DNA from: Rickettsiales bacterium
Lineage (GTDB): Bacteria > Pseudomonadota > Alphaproteobacteria > Rickettsiales > JAJNBL01
Assembly (NCBI GenBank): GCA_021156175.1
Contig: JAJNBL010000008.1
Coordinates: 21,206 to 85,205, forward strand
DNA length: 64,000 bases
Direction of reading: 5' to 3'
In this document: piece by piece, positions 54,674 to 63,212 of the stretch
Numbering within the stretch: the stretch's first letter is position 1
How the letters are laid out: the number at the start of each line of letters is the position of its first letter
Notes under the pieces: generated by a model
The model's input: the letters and a program-made list of their open reading frames with translations, nothing else
Told to the model about the DNA's origin: nothing
The model's database searches: none
Made by a program: the position numbers and the translations under genes

Positions 54674-57163
54674 ATGCTCGATAATACAAAAATGTTTAAT
54701 GTTACAGAAAAATCGATTCAGTGGGGCGGCCGCACATTAACCCTTCAAACCGGTAAAATCGCACGTCAAGCAGACGCTGCAGTCCTCGTCACCTATGGCG
54801 CAACCGTCGTACTTTGCACCGCTGTTGCACGTAAAGAACCAAAAGCCGGCGTGGATTTCTTTCCACTCACGATTAACTACCAAGAAAAAGCATTTGCTGC
54901 GGGTAAAATTCCTGGTGGCTTCTTCAAACGCGAAGGCCGTCCGACCGAAAAAGAAACGCTTGTTTCTCGTCTGATTGACCGCCCAATCCGCCCATTATTC
55001 CCAAAAGGTTTCTACAATGAAACCCAAGTGATTTGTACGGTCCTTGCCCACGATATGGTGAATGATTCGGATATCCCTGCGCTGATTGGTGCTTCTGCAG
55101 CACTTTCAATTTCTGGGATTCCGTTTGAAGGCCCGATCGGTGGTGCAAAAGTTGGTTATATCGATGGCGAATATGTACTCAACCCTGATCTTTCACAAAT
55201 GGAAGAAAGCCAGCTCGATCTGGTGGTTGCCGCGACAGAAAGTTCGGTAATGATGGTAGAATCAGAAGCAAATTGCTTGTCTGAAGAAATCATGCTTGGC
55301 GCAGTGACCTTTGGTCACCGTGAAATGCAGCCGGTTATTGAGCTGATTAAAGCCCTTCAAAAAGAAGCTGGCAAACCGATTTGGACTGTTGCTGCTTGTG
55401 ATAAAAGTGCCCTTAAGAAACGCGTTGCGGAACTCGCTTCCACCGCTTTTGCTGATGCGTATAAAATTCAAGGCAAACAGGAGCGTGTTGAGCGCTTAGG
55501 CGCCATCCGCGCTGAAGTGATCTCGACAATCGTGGCAGAACATGCGGCCGGTGAAGTAGAAGCTAATACCATCAACGGGCTTCTAAAAGGCCTCGAGCAA
55601 GATGTGGTGCGCGGCGAATTACTGAAAACCGGTATCCGGATCGACGGACGCAATAAGAACACCGTACGTGCTATTGTGGCGGAAGTGGGAATTCTTCCAC
55701 GCGTTCATGGTACTGCTTTATTCACCCGTGGTGAGACGCAAGCACTCGTAGCTGCAACACTTGGCACTAGCCAAGATGAGCAAATCATCGATGGCTTAGA
55801 AGGCGATCGCAAAGAAAGATTCTTGCTCCATTATAACTTCCCTCCATACTCGGTCGGCGAAGCATCTATGATGAAAAGCCCAGGCCGTCGTGAGATTGGC
55901 CATGGTAAACTTGCATGGCGCGCGCTGCGTCCTCTGCTTCCTTCGAAAGAAGAATTCCCATACACACTTCGTCTGGTATCAGAAATCACCGAGTCTAACG
56001 GTTCGTCTTCCATGGCAACCGTATGCGGTGGTTCACTCGCACTGATGGATGCTGGGGTTCCTTTGAAATCGCCGGTTGCAGGTATCGCGATGGGCTTGAT
56101 CAAAGAAGGCAAAGATTACATCGTAATCTCTGACATCTTGGGTGATGAAGATCACTTAGGTGACATGGATTTCAAAGTGGCAGGTACCAAAGACGGTATT
56201 ACTGCACTCCAGATGGACATCAAAATCAATGGAATCACCGAATCCATCATGAAAGATGCGCTCGCGCAAGCGCATGAAGGCCGCCTCCATATTTTGGAAA
56301 AAATGTCTGAGGCACTTCCATCGGCTCGTACAGAAGTAAGCTCTAGCGCTCCGACCATCACCACGATTAAAATCCCTCAGGATAAAATCCGTGAAGTGAT
56401 TGGTTCTGGCGGTAAAGTGATTCGCGAATTGTGCGAAGTTACCGGTTCTAAAATCGATATCCAAGATGATGGTACTGTGACCATCGCTGCTGTGGGTAAA
56501 GAAGCAACCGATGATACGATTGCTCGGATTAGAGATATCATCGCGGAAGTGGAAGTTGGCACGATTTACAACGGCACCATTAACCGGATCGTGGATTTCG
56601 GTTTCTTCGTGAATATCCTTGGCAAACAAGACGGGCTCGTGCATGTGAGTGAAATCACCGGCGAGCGCATCGATAATGTTGCAGATTACGCGAAAGAAGG
56701 CGACCAAGTGAAAGTGAAAGTGGTGGGTGTTGACCGCGGGAAGATTCGTCTTTCTATGCGCGTGGTTGACCAAGTCACCGGTGAAGAGCTTCCTGATGAT
56801 CGTCCTCCTTCAGAAAATGATGGAAGAGAATCTCGTGGTCCTCGTCGCGATAACAGAGACCGTGGCGACCGTGGCGACCGTGGTGATCGTGGTGGCCGTG
56901 CAAACGACAACCGTGGTGGCGGACGTGAACGTAGTGACCGCGGCGGAGAACGCCGTGATCGTGGTGATCGCCCTGAACGGAGTGAGCGCAGTGACCGTAG
57001 TGAACGCCCTCGGCGCGAACGTAATGATCGTGACCATGATGATAATCGTGGCAATCGTGACGATAACCGTGGTAACCGCGATGATAACCGCGGCAATCGC
57101 AACGAAGAGCCTCGTGCTGAAGAACAGCCAAAAAAGAAGAAACGTTTCTTCGGGCAGTTCTAG
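54674..57163 (+). CDS. pnp: polyribonucleotide nucleotidyltransferase (PNPase)
   Basis: 829 residues. Phosphorolytic 3' to 5' exoribonuclease, trimeric. Two RNase PH domains ([41 protein letters not shown]), the linking helical domain, KH ([20 protein letters not shown]) and S1 ([29 protein letters not shown]). The S1 domain ends near residue 700. The last 115 residues are an unusual arginine/glycine/aspartate-rich tail with DNA-encoded repeats ([25 protein letters not shown]), ending [14 protein letters not shown]-like tails bind RNA or the degradosome in some bacteria. Start ATG at 54674. Confidence 0.97.
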   Translation: MLDNTKMFNVTEKSIQWGGRTLTLQTGKIARQADAAVLVTYGATVVLCTAVARKEPKAGVDFFPLTINYQEKAFAAGKIPGGFFKREGRPTEKETLVSRLIDRPIRPLFPKGFYNETQVICTVLAHDMVNDSDIPALIGASAALSISGIPFEGPIGGAKVGYIDGEYVLNPDLSQMEESQLDLVVAATESSVMMVESEANCLSEEIMLGAVTFGHREMQPVIELIKALQKEAGKPIWTVAACDKSALKKRVAELASTAFADAYKIQGKQERVERLGAIRAEVISTIVAEHAAGEVEANTINGLLKGLEQDVVRGELLKTGIRIDGRNKNTVRAIVAEVGILPRVHGTALFTRGETQALVAATLGTSQDEQIIDGLEGDRKERFLLHYNFPPYSVGEASMMKSPGRREIGHGKLAWRALRPLLPSKEEFPYTLRLVSEITESNGSSSMATVCGGSLALMDAGVPLKSPVAGIAMGLIKEGKDYIVISDILGDEDHLGDMDFKVAGTKDGITALQMDIKINGITESIMKDALAQAHEGRLHILEKMSEALPSARTEVSSSAPTITTIKIPQDKIREVIGSGGKVIRELCEVTGSKIDIQDDGTVTIAAVGKEATDDTIARIRDIIAEVEVGTIYNGTINRIVDFGFFVNILGKQDGLVHVSEITGERIDNVADYAKEGDQVKVKVVGVDRGKIRLSMRVVDQVTGEELPDDRPPSENDGRESRGPRRDNRDRGDRGDRGDRGGRANDNRGGGRERSDRGGERRDRGDRPERSERSDRSERPRRERNDRDHDDNRGNRDDNRGNRDDNRGNRNEEPRAEEQPKKKKRFFGQF

Positions 57164-57183
57164 TCCTGATAGAATGAAAATAC

Positions 57184-57216
57184 AAAAAGGAGGCGGTGAA
57201 AACTGCCTCCTTTTTT
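57184..57216 (+). terminator. bidirectional terminator between pnp and pncC
   Basis: AAAAAGGAGGC, GGTGAAAACT loop, GCCTCCTTTTTT. Perfect arms of 11 bp, with T-runs on both strands, between two converging genes. Confidence 0.92.
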
Positions 57217-57222
57217 ATTGGA

Positions 57223-57717
57223 TTAGGCGGATAGTGCCTGCTTGATCAAAGTAAGTGCGGCTTCTGCCGTTTTAAGACGCACCGCATCGCGATCCCCTTG
57301 GAAACGATGTTCTTCTGTGATAGTTGCGCCACGGCCTGCCACTGCGATATAAACGAGCCCTACGGGCTTTACAGCACTTCCACCGCCGGGGCCTGAGATA
57401 CCCGTCACCGCTACAGCATAATCGGTTTTAAGCCGCGCCACCGCTCCTTCCGCCATCGCTTTGGCTACGGCCGCACTCACCGCACTTTCGCACATTATCA
57501 GTTCTTCTGACACACCCAGGAGCGATGTTTTAAGCTGATTCGAATAACTAATCACGCCACCGTGAAATACATCCGACGAGCCAGGAATCGCGGTCAGCAA
57601 CGCTCCGATTAGCCCACCGGTACAGGATTCCGCAGTGGCAAGCGTCACACCCTTATCTCTTGCTAGGATAAGGACTTCTTCGGCAAATGCCGCATCCTTT
57701 TGCGTCCAACCCGGCAT
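57223..57717 (-). CDS. pncC: nicotinamide-nucleotide amidohydrolase (CinA C-terminal family)
   Basis: 164 residues. The CinA C-terminal domain alone. Deamidates NMN to NaMN in pyridine nucleotide recycling. Signatures: ATAESCTGGLIGALLTAIPGSSDVFHGGVISYSNQLK and VAVTGISGPGGGSAVKPVGLVYIAVAG. The stop of the pgpA gene is 3 bases upstream, so it is coupled with that gene and ispDF. Confidence 0.93.
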   Translation of the reverse strand: MPGWTQKDAAFAEEVLILARDKGVTLATAESCTGGLIGALLTAIPGSSDVFHGGVISYSNQLKTSLLGVSEELIMCESAVSAAVAKAMAEGAVARLKTDYAVAVTGISGPGGGSAVKPVGLVYIAVAGRGATITEEHRFQGDRDAVRLKTAEAALTLIKQALSA

Positions 57718-57720
57718 TAT

Positions 57721-58245
57721 TTAGACTCCAATATATCCCAGCACCCACGCGCCCACATAAAAGACGATCGCACCATAAATCCCTGCAAGCACATCATCAA
57801 GCATCACACCTAAACCGCCCTCAACTTTTTGGTCCGCCCAGGACACCGGCCAGGGTTTCAGAATATCAAAAAAGCGGAATAGGACGAAGCACGCAAACAG
57901 CATCGCCTGACCCTCAATACCACCATGATCCCGTGCACCGATAATGGGGGCCGCCGCGAGCAATACGATCAATTGCCCAACCACTTCATCCACGACCACT
58001 TCTTTGGGGTCTTCTCTTCCCGTGATCGCCATATAGCGGTTACAGGCGATAATCCCTGTGAAAAACAATACAATGATCAACCCGGCCACTACAAAATATC
58101 CTAATTTCCCTAGGAAAAAGAAACTCAAAAATGCGAGCACAAAGGGCGGGAGCGATCCCCAGGTTCCCGGCGCGAAGGGCATATTACCAACCCCCCAGGT
58201 CATAAATAATGAAAGCGGGTGAAGGCGTGATATTCTATCTGACAT
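57721..58245 (-). CDS. pgpA: phosphatidylglycerophosphatase A
   Basis: 174 residues. Membrane phosphatase making phosphatidylglycerol. TWGVGNMPFAPGTWGSLPP is the N-terminal signature, and DPKEVVVDEVVGQL with its conserved acidic residues; helices near 38-60, 75-95 and 140-170. It starts 4 bases after ispDF and is followed 3 bases later by pncC. Confidence 0.93.
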   Translation of the reverse strand: MSDRISRLHPLSLFMTWGVGNMPFAPGTWGSLPPFVLAFLSFFFLGKLGYFVVAGLIIVLFFTGIIACNRYMAITGREDPKEVVVDEVVGQLIVLLAAAPIIGARDHGGIEGQAMLFACFVLFRFFDILKPWPVSWADQKVEGGLGVMLDDVLAGIYGAIVFYVGAWVLGYIGV

Positions 58246-58249
58246 ATAC

Positions 58250-59446
58250 TTATCCTATCACTACGGTTGCAACCGCCTGCGCGGCAATTCCTTCGCGGCG
58301 GCCAGTAAATCCGAGCCCCTCGGTCGTGGTGGCTTTAATGCTCACGCGCGATGCATCAATTCCCAAAATTTCTGCAATATGTGCACAAATCGCCAGCATA
58401 TGCGGTGCCATTTTAGGACGTTCGCAAATAACTGTTACATCCGTATGGGTAATCCGTCCGTTTGCTTTCGTCACCAACCCCACCGCGTGGCGAAGAAACG
58501 CAGACGAATCTGCATCTTTCCATTGAGGATCCGATGGTGGAAAATGCTGGCCAATATCCCCCGCCCCGATGGTGCCCAACAGCGCATCGGTCAGCGCATG
58601 AAGTATTACATCGCCATCGGAATGGGCTTCAATTGCATAACTATGCGGAACTGCCACGCCGCCAAGCATAATTGCACCCGAAGGCGGAGCTGTATCCCGG
58701 AATCGATGCACATCAAATCCGCTCCCGGTACGGATATCAGGAAGTTTATTCATTTGCTGTTCTATTTGCATAAGGTCATCTGCGGTTGTGATTTTCTTGT
58801 TATAAACGGAGCCTGGAACGGTCGCAACCGGATAGCCGAACGCTTCATACAGCGCTGCATCGTCCGTGACTTCAATCCCTTTCGTAGCCGCCTGTTCATG
58901 GGCTTCTAAGATACCCACATAATCAAACCCCTGCGGCGTCTGGGCTTGGAACAACCCGGCACGCTCGACCGTTTGGGTAATCCTCCCCTTCGCATCAACG
59001 CGCTTAAGCGTATCGGCTAGCGGAATCACCGGGATCACCCCCTGCCGCCCTTCAAGCCCTGCAATGACACGGGAAATCGTCGCTGCATCCACACACGGCC
59101 GTGCCGCATCGTGGATGAGGACAAAATCTGCCGTATCTTGGAGGCTAAGGAGCCCTAACCGCACCGACTCCTGACGGGTTCCCCCCCCATATACGGGCGA
59201 AAGCAGCTGTTTTTCTTTTGCGAACTCCTCCAGGGCTTTGGCATAAAGCGCCCCATCTTCTGGATGAATAACCACCTGTATTTGCGCTATTTCTGGATGA
59301 AGCAGGAATGCCTTCACGGCATAATAAAGAACTGTATTTCCTGCAAAATTTGTATATTGCTTAGGGCCTTGCCCCCCCATCCTGCTGCCCCTGCCGGCAG
59401 CGACAATAATTGCGGTAACTTTCTTGTTTCTTGTGCTTGACATCAT
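58250..59446 (-). CDS. ispDF: bifunctional IspD-IspF isoprenoid synthesis enzyme
   Basis: 398 residues. Fusion of 2-C-methyl-D-erythritol 4-phosphate cytidylyltransferase (IspD, about 1-235: [27 protein letters not shown]) and MEcPP synthase (IspF, about 240-398: [63 protein letters not shown]). Both active sites look intact. The fusion is frequent in Alphaproteobacteria. Two adjacent ATG starts (59446 and 59443). Followed by pgpA after 4 bases. The rpsT promoter overlaps its start on the other strand. Confidence 0.97.
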   Translation of the reverse strand: MMSSTRNKKVTAIIVAAGRGSRMGGQGPKQYTNFAGNTVLYYAVKAFLLHPEIAQIQVVIHPEDGALYAKALEEFAKEKQLLSPVYGGGTRQESVRLGLLSLQDTADFVLIHDAARPCVDAATISRVIAGLEGRQGVIPVIPLADTLKRVDAKGRITQTVERAGLFQAQTPQGFDYVGILEAHEQAATKGIEVTDDAALYEAFGYPVATVPGSVYNKKITTADDLMQIEQQMNKLPDIRTGSGFDVHRFRDTAPPSGAIMLGGVAVPHSYAIEAHSDGDVILHALTDALLGTIGAGDIGQHFPPSDPQWKDADSSAFLRHAVGLVTKANGRITHTDVTVICERPKMAPHMLAICAHIAEILGIDASRVSIKATTTEGLGFTGRREGIAAQAVATVVIG

Positions 59447-59464
59447 GGTAATAATCTATACAAT
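59437..59464 (+). promoter_or_regulatory. sigma-70 promoter of rpsT
   Basis: TTGACA (59437-59442), 16 bases, TACAAT (59459-59464). It overlaps the first codons of ispDF on the opposite strand. The transcript would begin near 59471, giving a leader of about 55 bases. Confidence 0.7.
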
Positions 59465-59485
59465 GTGCTTCCTTTATTAGCAATA

Positions 59486-59504
59486 GCCCTCTGTATTAGA
59501 GGGC
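59486..59504 (+). promoter_or_regulatory. hairpin in the rpsT leader
   Basis: GCCCTCT, loop GTATT, AGAGGGC: a perfect 7-bp stem in the 5' leader, 22 bases before the start codon. S20 represses its own translation in E. coli; here this hairpin could take part, but no evidence beyond position exists. Confidence 0.45.
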
Positions 59505-59526
59505 GTTAGTCCTAGGTAGAATAACG

Positions 59527-59793
59527 ATGGCAAATCATAAGTCAGCAAAGAAAAGTAATCGTCAGGCAATTGACCGCACAGAGCTCAACCGTGCTCGTAT
59601 CGGTCGTGTTCGCAGCTTCATCCGCAAAGTAGAAGAAGCGATCACTAAAGGCGATAAGCCAGCGGCAGTAGCGGCTCTACGCGAAGCACAGCCAGAAATC
59701 GCTCGTGCAGCAGGGAAAGGGGTTATCAAAAAAGAAACCGCTTCTCGCAAAATCAGTCGTCTTGCTCAGCGCATTAAAAAGCTCGTTGCATAA
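59527..59793 (+). CDS. rpsT: 30S ribosomal protein S20
   Basis: 88 residues. [39 protein letters not shown] and [24 protein letters not shown] are canonical for S20. It has its own promoter and terminator, so it is monocistronic. Confidence 0.98.
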   Translation: MANHKSAKKSNRQAIDRTELNRARIGRVRSFIRKVEEAITKGDKPAAVAALREAQPEIARAAGKGVIKKETASRKISRLAQRIKKLVA

Positions 59794-59819
59794 TTGCACA
59801 GCTTTTAACACAGAATACA

Positions 59820-59846
59820 AAAAAGGCTCCTTTGGGAGCCTTTTTT
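59820..59846 (+). terminator. rho-independent terminator after rpsT
   Basis: AAAAGGCTCC, TTTG loop, GGAGCCTTTTTT. The stem has T-runs and lies 26 bases past the rpsT stop. It can also serve the converging pgeF gene. Confidence 0.93.
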
Positions 59847-59851
59847 ATGTC

Positions 59852-60634
59852 TTATACGAGGACAATTGCCGAAACCTGCCGCCCATAATCTGTTTCTTCC
59901 CGCAATGTTTTCCTACGGTAGCTAAAGAACATGGCTTCCTCTTTGCAGGTATCATACGGTATCTGATTCACCGAATGCAACCCCATCCCTTTCAGACGCG
60001 CAAGCACATAACCGGGTAAATCAAACATCGCATGATCCGGTTTGTCCGATGGGATAAAGAACCGCTCATTTTGTAAGTCCATATCCATAAGCCGCTCGAT
60101 AAACTCGCCGCCCACTTCATAGGATTCCTGGTGGATGCAAGGCCCAACGGTCGCATGGATCGAGTTCCGTTTAGCACCAAGCCGTTCCATCGCCTGCACG
60201 GTATTCTCGAGCACCCCCGATACCGCCCCCTTCCAACCCGCATGCGCCGCACCAATCACCGAACGCCTCGAGCAGGAGAACAGCACCGGCACGCAATCCG
60301 CGGTCAAAATACCAAGTGCAATGCCCTTGGTCGTGGTCACCATTGCATCAGCCTCTGGGCGCCGTTCTTCTTCAAAAGGCTCCGTCACTTCCCACACGGT
60401 GGGAGAATGAATCTGGTAAAGTGTACAAAGCTGTAAGGCCGGGACACCTAAGGATTCCGCAATGCGCTTCTTATTCTCACGCACATGGATTTGATTATCA
60501 TTCGACCCCGCACCCGCATTAAGGCTCGCATAAATCCCTTCGCTCACCCCGCCTTGACGGGTGAAGAATCCATGCCGAACACCATCATGTCGGGCGAGCC
60601 AATCGCAGGTAAGAGGGGAAGGAGAGTGGGTCAT
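59852..60634 (-). CDS. pgeF: peptidoglycan editing factor PgeF (multicopper-oxidase-like / laccase-domain family)
   Basis: 260 residues from the ATG at 60632-60634 (MTHSPSPLTCDWL). A longer reading back to 60700 would enter the palindromic repeat and is rejected. PgeF corrects muropeptide precursors with L-Ser in place of L-Ala; the same fold has purine nucleoside phosphorylase/adenosine deaminase activity in relatives. Motifs: HGFFTRQGGVSEG, LTADCVPVLFSC, GAAHAGWKGAVSGVLENTVQAM, and the metal-site GPCIHQESYEV. Confidence 0.92.
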   Translation of the reverse strand: MTHSPSPLTCDWLARHDGVRHGFFTRQGGVSEGIYASLNAGAGSNDNQIHVRENKKRIAESLGVPALQLCTLYQIHSPTVWEVTEPFEEERRPEADAMVTTTKGIALGILTADCVPVLFSCSRRSVIGAAHAGWKGAVSGVLENTVQAMERLGAKRNSIHATVGPCIHQESYEVGGEFIERLMDMDLQNERFFIPSDKPDHAMFDLPGYVLARLKGMGLHSVNQIPYDTCKEEAMFFSYRRKTLREETDYGRQVSAIVLV

Positions 60635-60669
60635 ACTTATAATAATTATTTGGATTGCTAGAGTTTCGT

Positions 60670-60796
60670 GAAATTTAAAGAAATCATGAGACGATTTCAA
60701 GGAGTTTTCCCACGCAGAGCCGGAGCGTACTTAAATGTACGTGAGGATTCGAGTAGGAAAATGACGCCGAAATCGTCCATGAGAATTTAAATTTCC
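60670..60796. repeat. 127-bp palindromic repeat (family copy 1)
   Basis: Left arm begins GAAATTTAAAG and ends GTTTTCC; right arm begins GGAAAATGACG and ends TTAAATTTCC. The centre has CACGCAGAGCCGGAGCGTAC then TTAAATGTACGTGAGGATTC and GAGTA, with an inner GTAC...GTAC hairpin. Close relative at 62824-62946. It sits between pgeF and midA, both minus-strand. Confidence 0.85.
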
Positions 60797-60801
60797 AAAG
60801 C

Positions 60802-61902
60802 CTAGAAGCCAGCAGGTCGATCCATCAAGGGATGCGTAATCGCAAGCGCCTTAAATAATATTCCCATATGCTGCTCCGTCACCAGCCGCTCAACCGCACT
60901 CACAATCGCCTCTTGCTGTTTTGGCGTGGCATGATTAAGCAAGGCTTTCGCCCGCATTTCAATCCCCAAATGATTGAATAAATGCCCTTGTCCTACCGGC
61001 CCGTAACAATGCACCCCTTGGCGCTCCGCCTCTTGCACCAACGCAGAGAAATCCACATGCGCGGTAATATCTGCATTCCCTATATCCTGCAATATCGGAT
61101 GGAATTGATGCTTCTGCACCGCTTGCAATGTTTCATTCCATTCGGGCGTACGCCGTGTCCGCGTATAGCCATAATCAATGATCAGCCCCATCCCACCCTC
61201 TTTGGCAATACGGCTCGCCATCTCTCCCATGATGGTCGTGCTTAAAGGCGAATATTCGAACACCGCGCCATCGGGGGCTTGTGTGTATTGCTCATCCAGC
61301 GCGAGTGTGAACGGGCTGGAATTGGGCGAAAGCATGAACTGGAGCGCCGCTCCATCGCGCGTGATGGATATATGCTTCTCGCGCCATCCTTGCGGCGTTT
61401 TCACATATTGATGCACGGGAAGCGCATCGAAAAATTCATTGGCAACCAACAGCATGGTTTGGGAAGGCAAGGTCGCGACATGCTCATGCCAGCAAACTTC
61501 CACTCCGTAGGATTCTTTAAGTGTCTGCGCCTGGATTTCCCGCAAACGAGGGCTTGATTCCACCAAATGGATCGTAATTGCATCATGAAATCCATAGACG
61601 CTTTTCGTGCCGCGAAGGAAATCTTTCATCAGCGTGCCACGGCCAGGCCCAAGTTCCACAACGATCGTATTTCGCGGCGCACCAATCGCCTGCCAATGGT
61701 GCGCACACCAAATGCCGATTAACTCTCCAAACATTTGGCTGATTTCCGGAGCGGTGGTAAAATCGCCTTCGGCCCCAAAGGGTTCCCGCGCCATGTAATA
61801 ACCATACTGCGGATGGCCGAGCGCCTCTGCCATGAATTGTGCAATATTCATGGGGCCTTGCTCGCGGATAAGGGTCACAAGATGTTTCGCCAGCGGAGTC
61901 AT
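60802..61902 (-). CDS. MidA/NDUFAF7-family SAM-dependent methyltransferase
   Basis: 366 residues. Class I methyltransferase (DUF185). The mitochondrial homologue NDUFAF7 methylates an arginine of complex I subunit NDUFS2. Motifs: GPMNIAQFMAEALGHPQYGYYM, GDFTTAPEISQMFGELIG, VELGPGRGTLMKDFLRG (SAM-binding motif), VANEFFDALPVHQY and IIDYGYTRT. Length is normal. Follows lgt by 14 bases on the same strand, so one transcript. Confidence 0.93.
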   Translation of the reverse strand: MTPLAKHLVTLIREQGPMNIAQFMAEALGHPQYGYYMAREPFGAEGDFTTAPEISQMFGELIGIWCAHHWQAIGAPRNTIVVELGPGRGTLMKDFLRGTKSVYGFHDAITIHLVESSPRLREIQAQTLKESYGVEVCWHEHVATLPSQTMLLVANEFFDALPVHQYVKTPQGWREKHISITRDGAALQFMLSPNSSPFTLALDEQYTQAPDGAVFEYSPLSTTIMGEMASRIAKEGGMGLIIDYGYTRTRRTPEWNETLQAVQKHQFHPILQDIGNADITAHVDFSALVQEAERQGVHCYGPVGQGHLFNHLGIEMRAKALLNHATPKQQEAIVSAVERLVTEQHMGILFKALAITHPLMDRPAGF

Positions 61903-61915
61903 AATGCGTTCTACT

Positions 61916-62719
61916 TTAAGAACGAACGATTTTCATACGCATCGCTCGCTGCATGAGATAAATCCCAAATAACAGCATTGGTAGGGATAATAATTGCCCC
62001 ATAGTCACATTGCCACCCAGCAGGAAACCCAGCTGTTCATCCGGCTCGCGGAAGCACTCGACAATCATCCGAGCCGTCGCATATCCCACCAGAAATACCC
62101 CGGAAATAAAGCCCGGCTGCATCCGCGCACGCGTCTTTAACGCAAGCCATGCTAACAGCGAGAACAAGACCACACCTTCCAAAAACGCTTCATAGAGCTG
62201 GCTTGGATGTCGTGGAATGAAACCACCCATCGGGAACATCACAGCCCATGCAACATCGGTGGCACGGCCATAAAGCTCTCCATTGATGAAATTTGCCAAT
62301 CTGCCTAAACCAAGCCCCAGCGGCGTCGCACAAGCCAGTAAATCGACCACCGACCAGAAGGCGAGTTTATTTTTTCTTGAAAACAGGTAGGTCGCCAGAA
62401 TCGTACCGATCAAGCCACCATGGAAAGACATTCCCCCATGCCACATTTGCAGAATTTCAATCGGATTGCTCAAGAAGTAGGCGGGCTGGTAGAATAAGAC
62501 ATAGCCTAACCTTCCTCCCAAAATAATTCCAAATACCGCCCAGAGCATAATATCGTCAAACTGCTTGGCGGAAAGGATCTGGGGCTCGCGGCGGTTGAGT
62601 TTCCCGATATACCACCAGCCACCCAAAATGCCGACAACATAGGCAAGCGCGTACCAACGTATCGCAAAGGGGCCAAAAGAAACGATAATGGGATCAATAT
62701 CAGGAAAGCCTATAGCCAT
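61916..62719 (-). CDS. lgt: prolipoprotein diacylglyceryl transferase
   Basis: 267 residues, seven membrane helices. Transfers diacylglycerol from phosphatidylglycerol to the lipobox cysteine. HGGMSFHGGLIGT and GRLANFINGELYGR are the family hallmarks. First of a two-gene minus-strand unit with the MidA gene. A palindromic repeat lies about 105 bases beyond its start. Confidence 0.96.
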   Translation of the reverse strand: MAIGFPDIDPIIVSFGPFAIRWYALAYVVGILGGWWYIGKLNRREPQILSAKQFDDIMLWAVFGIILGGRLGYVLFYQPAYFLSNPIEILQMWHGGMSFHGGLIGTILATYLFSRKNKLAFWSVVDLLACATPLGLGLGRLANFINGELYGRATDVAWAVMFPMGGFIPRHPSQLYEAFLEGVVLFSLLAWLALKTRARMQPGFISGVFLVGYATARMIVECFREPDEQLGFLLGGNVTMGQLLSLPMLLFGIYLMQRAMRMKIVRS

Positions 62720-62823
62720 GAGAGCACAACCGAGTTATAGTGAAGAGAGACAATAGATTACCCTTTTACCCCTAAGAGGATTTGGGGGCAAGGGGAAATG
62801 ACCTGATAATTGGTTCTGCGGAT

Positions 62824-62946
62824 ATTCAAAGAAATCATAAAACGATTTTTAGGAAATTTTTGCACGCAGAGCCGCAGTGTACTTAAAAAAGTACATTAGG
62901 ATTCGAGCACGGAAATGACGCCGAAAGCGTCTATGAGAATTTGAAT
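62824..62946. repeat. 123-bp palindromic repeat (family copy 2)
   Basis: Left arm begins ATTCAAAGAAATCAT and the right arm ends GAGAATTTGAAT. The centre reads GCACGCAGAGCCGCAGTGTA then CTTAAAAAAGTAC and ATTAGGATTCGAGC, matching copy 1 at 60670-60796 with several substitutions. It lies between the divergent lgt and ubiK genes. Confidence 0.85.
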
Positions 62947-62967
62947 GTCACAGAACGGAGAATAATG

Positions 62968-63201
62968 ATGATGAAAGATGACATGGCCAAACTCGCAGGC
63001 AGCGCCTTTAGTATGGCCGCCAATGCGAAACAGGAAATCGAACAGGCGGTCAAACGGCAAGTTGCGGATGCCTTAAAACAAATGGGCGTCGTGACCCGGG
63101 AAGAATTCGAGGTCGTGAAAGCGCTGGCTTCCAAAGCATGCGCGGAGCAAGAAAAACTCGAAGCGCGTCTTGCTGCACTTGAAGGTAAGTCTTCCAAATA
63201 A
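62968..63201 (+). CDS. ubiK: accessory factor UbiK-family protein
   Basis: 77 residues from the ATG at 62968; GGAG at 62957-62960 is 7 bases before it. Other in-frame starts are ATG at 62965 and 62971. DUF526/BMFP family: MKDDMAKLAGSAFSMAANAKQEIEQAVKRQVADALKQMG followed by a helical C-terminal half (VTREEFEVVKALASKACAEQEKLEARLAALEGK), a coiled coil. UbiK supports aerobic ubiquinone synthesis and forms trimers. proC follows 11 bases downstream. Confidence 0.9.
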   Translation: MMKDDMAKLAGSAFSMAANAKQEIEQAVKRQVADALKQMGVVTREEFEVVKALASKACAEQEKLEARLAALEGKSSK

Positions 63202-63212
63202 TAGGCATTCCT

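Noticed and set aside
56686..57102. 138-codon Arg/Ser/Pro-rich frame on the minus strand
   Set aside because: A shadow of the repeat-encoded PNPase tail; the repeats create long open frames in several phases.
60635..60700. 22-residue N-terminal extension of pgeF
   Set aside because: It reads into the palindromic repeat; the ATG at 60634 gives the normal PgeF start.
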